Positions 60,436 to 64,000 of a DNA stretch of 64,000 nucleotides are shown piece by piece. This DNA is from Sympetrum striolatum. Taxonomy: Eukaryota > Arthropoda > Insecta > Odonata > Libellulidae. Under the pieces are notes generated by a model, which saw nothing but the letters and a program-made list of their open reading frames with translations, did not search any database and had not been told where the DNA came from. The position numbers and the translations under genes were made by a program. Positions within the stretch are counted from its first letter, which is position 1. Each line of letters starts with the position of its first letter. Location of the stretch: positions 30,847,393-30,911,392 of the forward strand of contig OX388350.1 of the NCBI GenBank assembly GCA_947579665.1, written 5' to 3'.

Positions 60436-60777
60436 ATGCTGCAACATGCCCCAGAACGTGCAACACATGGGAGTATTAGTGCGGATATCAAAGATATCTC
60501 TCGAGCTGAGAGTGACCGCCATAACTGGGTCGAGAATGAGAACAAAGTCTGGATGACCCTCGAAGCTGCTGCGCCCTTGTCAAGTTTTAACCCCGTAGCC
60601 TTGGTATGTAACACAAGTGTTCGAGCAAAGGGCGGCTTAGCGCTCTCAAAGAGTACTTCAAAAAAAGATAAAAAGTCAGACGGAGCTATTTTTAAAAGTG
60701 ATACGGAAGAAGGAAAGTGCAAACCGGGGTATTTTGCATACGCACTCCGTTTAACCAAGCAGACGAACTTTCCGTGA
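60436..60777. other. Segment open on both strands, unrecognised
   Basis: Plus-strand (60,436-60,777, 113 codons) and minus-strand (60,429-60,758, 109 codons) frames overlap almost completely in a GC-balanced patch. The plus translation is rich in S, K, A and E; the minus translation is rich in L and S. Neither matches a family I know. A real exon on one strand is possible but unproven. Confidence 0.3.
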
Positions 60778-61207
60778 AAGTTTTTTCAAGCTGTCTCCGC
60801 AAATAATGTTGGCAAAAACGCATCTGATAACGAACGCTACTGAATCTACGCCTAATGCGCTCATTTACTTTGTAATGATTCTTTAAATGTTATTTCGGTG
60901 AAAGATAGAGGCCACAATGATATGATGCTTTCATGGCAAGTCAAACCAATTATTGTCAAGAAATATATCACTCCTAAGTAACGATTGGCTGAAATATTTC
61001 CACAAAAAATGTAACTTGCATTTAATCTAACGCTAATGTAATTAATCTAACGCTAATACGTTTAATCTTACCAATAAATCTATTCTAATATGAGGCAAAA
61101 AAATCAACTATTATTAAGTTTTTTATTACAAACTATTCTTTATGGAAAATACATCATGTCAATTGATTAATAAACGACTACTTTTCGTAAATAATTCAGT
61201 AAATAAG
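60778..61207. other. AT-rich sequence without recognisable gene
   Basis: Only a short direct repeat (TTTAATCTAACGCTAATG and AATTAATCTAACGCTAATAC at about 61,020-61,060) is visible. Confidence 0.5.
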
Positions 61208-61209
61208 TA

Positions 61210-62657
61210 CAGTAGAACCCCGGTAATCCGGACGAATTCAGGCACATAGGCGTCCGGATTAGCGAGGTTTTCAAAAAATAACGTAAAAAACATTTTTTCT
61301 CAAAAGTTATATTGTACAGATAATGCATGTATATATTACATAAGGTATTACAACATTTAAAGTGAATGAATATTATCAGCGAGCAAAAAAGTCAGTTATT
61401 TTCTTTTGCGCTACCGTTCTTATTTTGAAATCAAGTGCGCGGTTTCTAAAACGTCTAAAGAGCATAATTTCATGTGCTTCAAAATTTTGCTCCACGGCCC
61501 ACTTTAATGATGTATTGAGGGCCGCCAAAGCCTCATAATGAGAAATTTTGACGTAGTCTACAGGATGTCGTCGTCATCATCATTATCTTCTGTCGTTACT
61601 GTTCTGATAATTTCGTCATCTGTTTAAGCTTCGTTTCGAGCCAAACTGTCGTCAGCCTCAGCAGCCCACCGGAGAGCTTCAGGGTTAGATATTGGGTTCC
61701 AATTTTGTAACTGATTAATGAGTGGCGCAAGCTGAATTTCTTCAGTTTGCACATTTTCTAAAACTTCCGAACCAATAAAATTTGGGAGTAAATTTTTCCA
61801 CGACTTGCTGATCAATAATTTAGACACAGATGCCCAAGAGTTAGCTAGATTGAACACGACATCTTTTAAATTTACCTTTTTCAGTGCAGTTTCCAAATTT
61901 TCATTCTGCACAGGATCATTAAGAATATTTGTAAGAAGCAACTTACGATATCCTAACTTAATGCTTTGAATAAAATTCTGATCTATGGGTTGGATCAGCG
62001 CAGTCGTGTTAGGGGTACAATAATTGCGGAAATTTCACCGTCATCAGTGCACAATTCTTCTGCAGAAGGATGGCCAGGACAATTATCAAGCAACAATAAA
62101 GCACGTTGTGGTAAATTGACGGATTTCATATGTTGTCGTACTGCTGGAACGAATTCTGTTTTAAACCAATCCGAAAATAATTCTCGTGTGACCCAAGTTT
62201 TTTTTGCCCTCGATCTCTATAGCCCATGCATGGTCATCCTCATTGGACGTCTATCAAAAGGAAGGATCATTTTTTACGCCTCTTCTCTCATAGCTTTTTA
62301 ATGAAAGTGATGTTTTGAGAAGTGATACCCTGCTGCAACTGAAAATTTATTGTCTTTCGAAATTGTTTAGTCTCGCACATATTAAGCATTCCTCTAATGG
62401 AAAATGCCGTCTCAGAAAAGTATCACAGCTTAGATGCATTATCACAATAAACGAAATACTTCGCTCTCCATCACATCATTGCAGCCAATGGAGAAATTTT
62501 TCAAATAGTCTGTCCACCTCTTGTTTCTTGTTACTATCTAATATGCGTGTTTATATGTTCACAAGAAGAAGTTGCGGGTTAGCATAACTCCCAATGGACC
62601 GTCCGGATTACCGAGGGTTCCGGATTAGCGAGTGCCCGGATTACCGGGGTTCTACTG
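61210..62657 (-). mobile_element. pogo/Tigger-type DNA transposon, 1448 bp, internally deleted
   Basis: Ends are inverted repeats: CAGTAGAACCCCGGTAATCC at 61,210 and GGATTACCGGGGTTCTACTG ending at 62,657, followed inside by further copies of TCCGGATTA(G/C)CGAG. TA flanks both ends (61,208-61,209 and 62,658-62,659), the target duplication of the Tc1/mariner/pogo superfamily. The interior carries a broken transposase on the minus strand. At 1.4 kb it is shorter than a complete Tigger element and probably has an internal deletion. Confidence 0.85.
61624..62560 (-). pseudogene. Broken pogo/Tigger transposase
   Basis: On the minus strand about 62,520-62,400 reads EVDRLFEKFLHWLQ and then a PLEECLICARLNNF-like block, resembling the CENP-B-type DNA-binding region. 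From about 62,190 it reads TRELFSDWFKTEFVP, then LLLLDNCPGHPSAEEL (62,065-62,090 codes the DNCPGHPS catalytic-core block). After that comes a frame change near 62,013, then NTTALIQPIDQNF and YRKLLLTNIL. The last frame (61,941-61,624, 105 codons) continues with LKDVVFNLANSWASVS and ends in AEADDSLARNEA, typical of the C-terminus of DDE_1 transposases. The first catalytic Asp region between the two parts is not visible, consistent with deletion. Frameshift and stops make it inactive. Confidence 0.8.
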
Positions 62658-62659
62658 TA

Positions 62660-64000
62660 GTAAGTGAAATCTCGATCAGGTGTTTTTTACCGGACCAAGG
62701 GAAATCGACTCTATAATCAGAAAAACGTAAGATGCGAAAAACAACGGGTGTAGTTGCTGTAGTTGGGACCTCAAAAATTTCACCTAAGAGTCGGAAATAC
62801 GCTATAAATATGTTAGATCGAAATTGCACAACGATTATTAATAACAATTCGTAAATAAATAATGAAAATATATCTGTACTTCATTCGTCGAAGAATTCCA
62901 TGAAATTCAGCTGGCTCAACGAGACTACGACTAGAGGATGCAAACAATATTAAAAAATGTATTCGGCAATATTCGTTCCCTTGGAAATCAACTAAATATT
63001 GGATTCAAAGAGATGAAACTGTTTCCAAGAATGCCTTGGGAAGCAACGGCAAGGATAGTCACATCAAAGGATCTCCAACATTTTCCGAACCGTCTTTAGA
63101 TTTCTTTTGCCTCTTTCAATTCCAAACTTATTTGTTTTTAAAAGAAGCTCATCTTTGGGCATCAAAGATTAATCCTTAAAGGAAAGGAAGACATCTAAAG
63201 TGGACAGACCCTCTCAGGGAAAGAATCTGGAACATATCCTAGAGCCATGCCATCTCCTAGGGCCAGAAGACATATGTAAGCATCTTTCTTGACTTAAATT
63301 GAGTAAATAATAAATGCGGATGTTGAGAGTAAGGTACAATAAGAGGAATAAAACTGAGCTGTGGTGTTTTTATCGCATAAAGTAAAGAAATAAAATGGAA
63401 AAAAGGATATACGACTGAGATAAGACAAAAAGTTAGTAGGTATGTGACGAATATACTTACCACGATAAAAACAGTGGAATAAAATCTCCCCCATAAAACT
63501 TTTGGATTGAAACCATTGGGATAAAAACATTAAAATTAAAATTCGAAAAATTTCCTACAGTCGGAAGCATTTTTATCTTTTTTAGAATAAGATATAGCTC
63601 TGTAATAATCTTAGTTATAAGTATATTTCATCGTATTCTATTTCAAGTGACAAATAGGATGGATATCTCATCAATTTCCACACTAAAGAACTTTCATGTT
63701 ATATGAGACAGCAGCTCAGATTTCGCTTCCGATAGATATAATGAGACTGGATATCTAGTATTAATTTGTTTTTATAAATGATTTACCTAGCGATTTTTTT
63801 CACATCATGATCTAGATATCAAAATGCTGTTTTTTATTTTTATCCCAAATAAATGGTTCTGATGGTTGAACCCAACAAATGATTACGTACTCAGAATTTT
63901 ACTAGATTTGACAGCTAGGTTGGAAACAAGAGCTATAACTAAATCATCGAATTGGATTTCAATTTAAAAACTTTCGCTTTATGATTTACTAATGCGATAA
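62660..64000. other. AT-rich sequence without recognisable gene
   Basis: Short frames only (up to 78 codons, minus strand 63,257-63,530). A slightly GC-richer patch at 63,000-63,260 could not be assigned. Confidence 0.45.

Overview
The window looks like AT-rich, non-coding nuclear DNA of an animal, most likely an arthropod and probably an insect. The reasons are abundant tRNA-derived short repeats, hAT, Tc1/mariner and pogo/Tigger-type miniature transposons, RTE-like and Jockey/CR1-like non-LTR retrotransposons, long (TA)n tracts, and no bacterial operon structure. I cannot name the species. I found no convincing host protein-coding gene, rRNA or canonical tRNA gene. The window reads as an intergenic region or a very long intron filled with repeats of different ages.

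Layout. 1-0.7 kb is CpG-rich unique sequence. 4.4-6.5 kb holds a 166-bp tandem duplication, an insertion between 14-bp direct repeats, tRNA-like SINE pieces and the first copy of a 670-bp dispersed repeat whose second copy is at 55.7-56.4 kb. 12.16-12.67 kb is a foldback element built from short GTCGAC-type repeats. 15.61-16.12 kb is a hAT-type MITE. 17.35-17.83 kb is a broken reverse-transcriptase gene on the minus strand. 19.5-20.3 kb holds two small palindromic MITEs. A palindromic family carrying divergent tRNA-like units occurs at 22.1 and 44.5 kb, with reduced or rearranged copies at 34.3, 36.1, 37.6 and 58.0 kb. 27.68-27.78 kb is a hairpin with two perfect 40-bp arms. 28.7-29.7 kb is a mosaic of old tandem repeats, followed by a GC-rich island with a TATA-like box (29.8-30.3 kb). 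32.2-33.9 kb is a degraded retrotransposon tail between two pyrimidine-rich tracts. Further palindromic MITEs lie at 30.8, 40.2 and 42.8 kb.

The most structured part is 45.96-51.62 kb. A (TA)n tract is followed by a unit of about 1.1 kb with six tRNA B-box-like motifs, then a (CTAT)n tract and a second copy of that unit. After these come another (TA)n tract, a 3.14-kb RTE-like retrotransposon with an uninterrupted 973-codon endonuclease/reverse-transcriptase ORF, and a final (TA)n tract. All six B-box motifs are displaced by exactly 1103 bp between the two units although parts of the sequence between them have diverged. Near the right end, 61,210-62,657 is a pogo/Tigger-type DNA transposon with TA target duplications and a broken, internally deleted transposase.

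The retrotransposon ORF is the only gene likely to encode a working protein. The short elements carry no intact protein and would depend on enzymes supplied from elsewhere.
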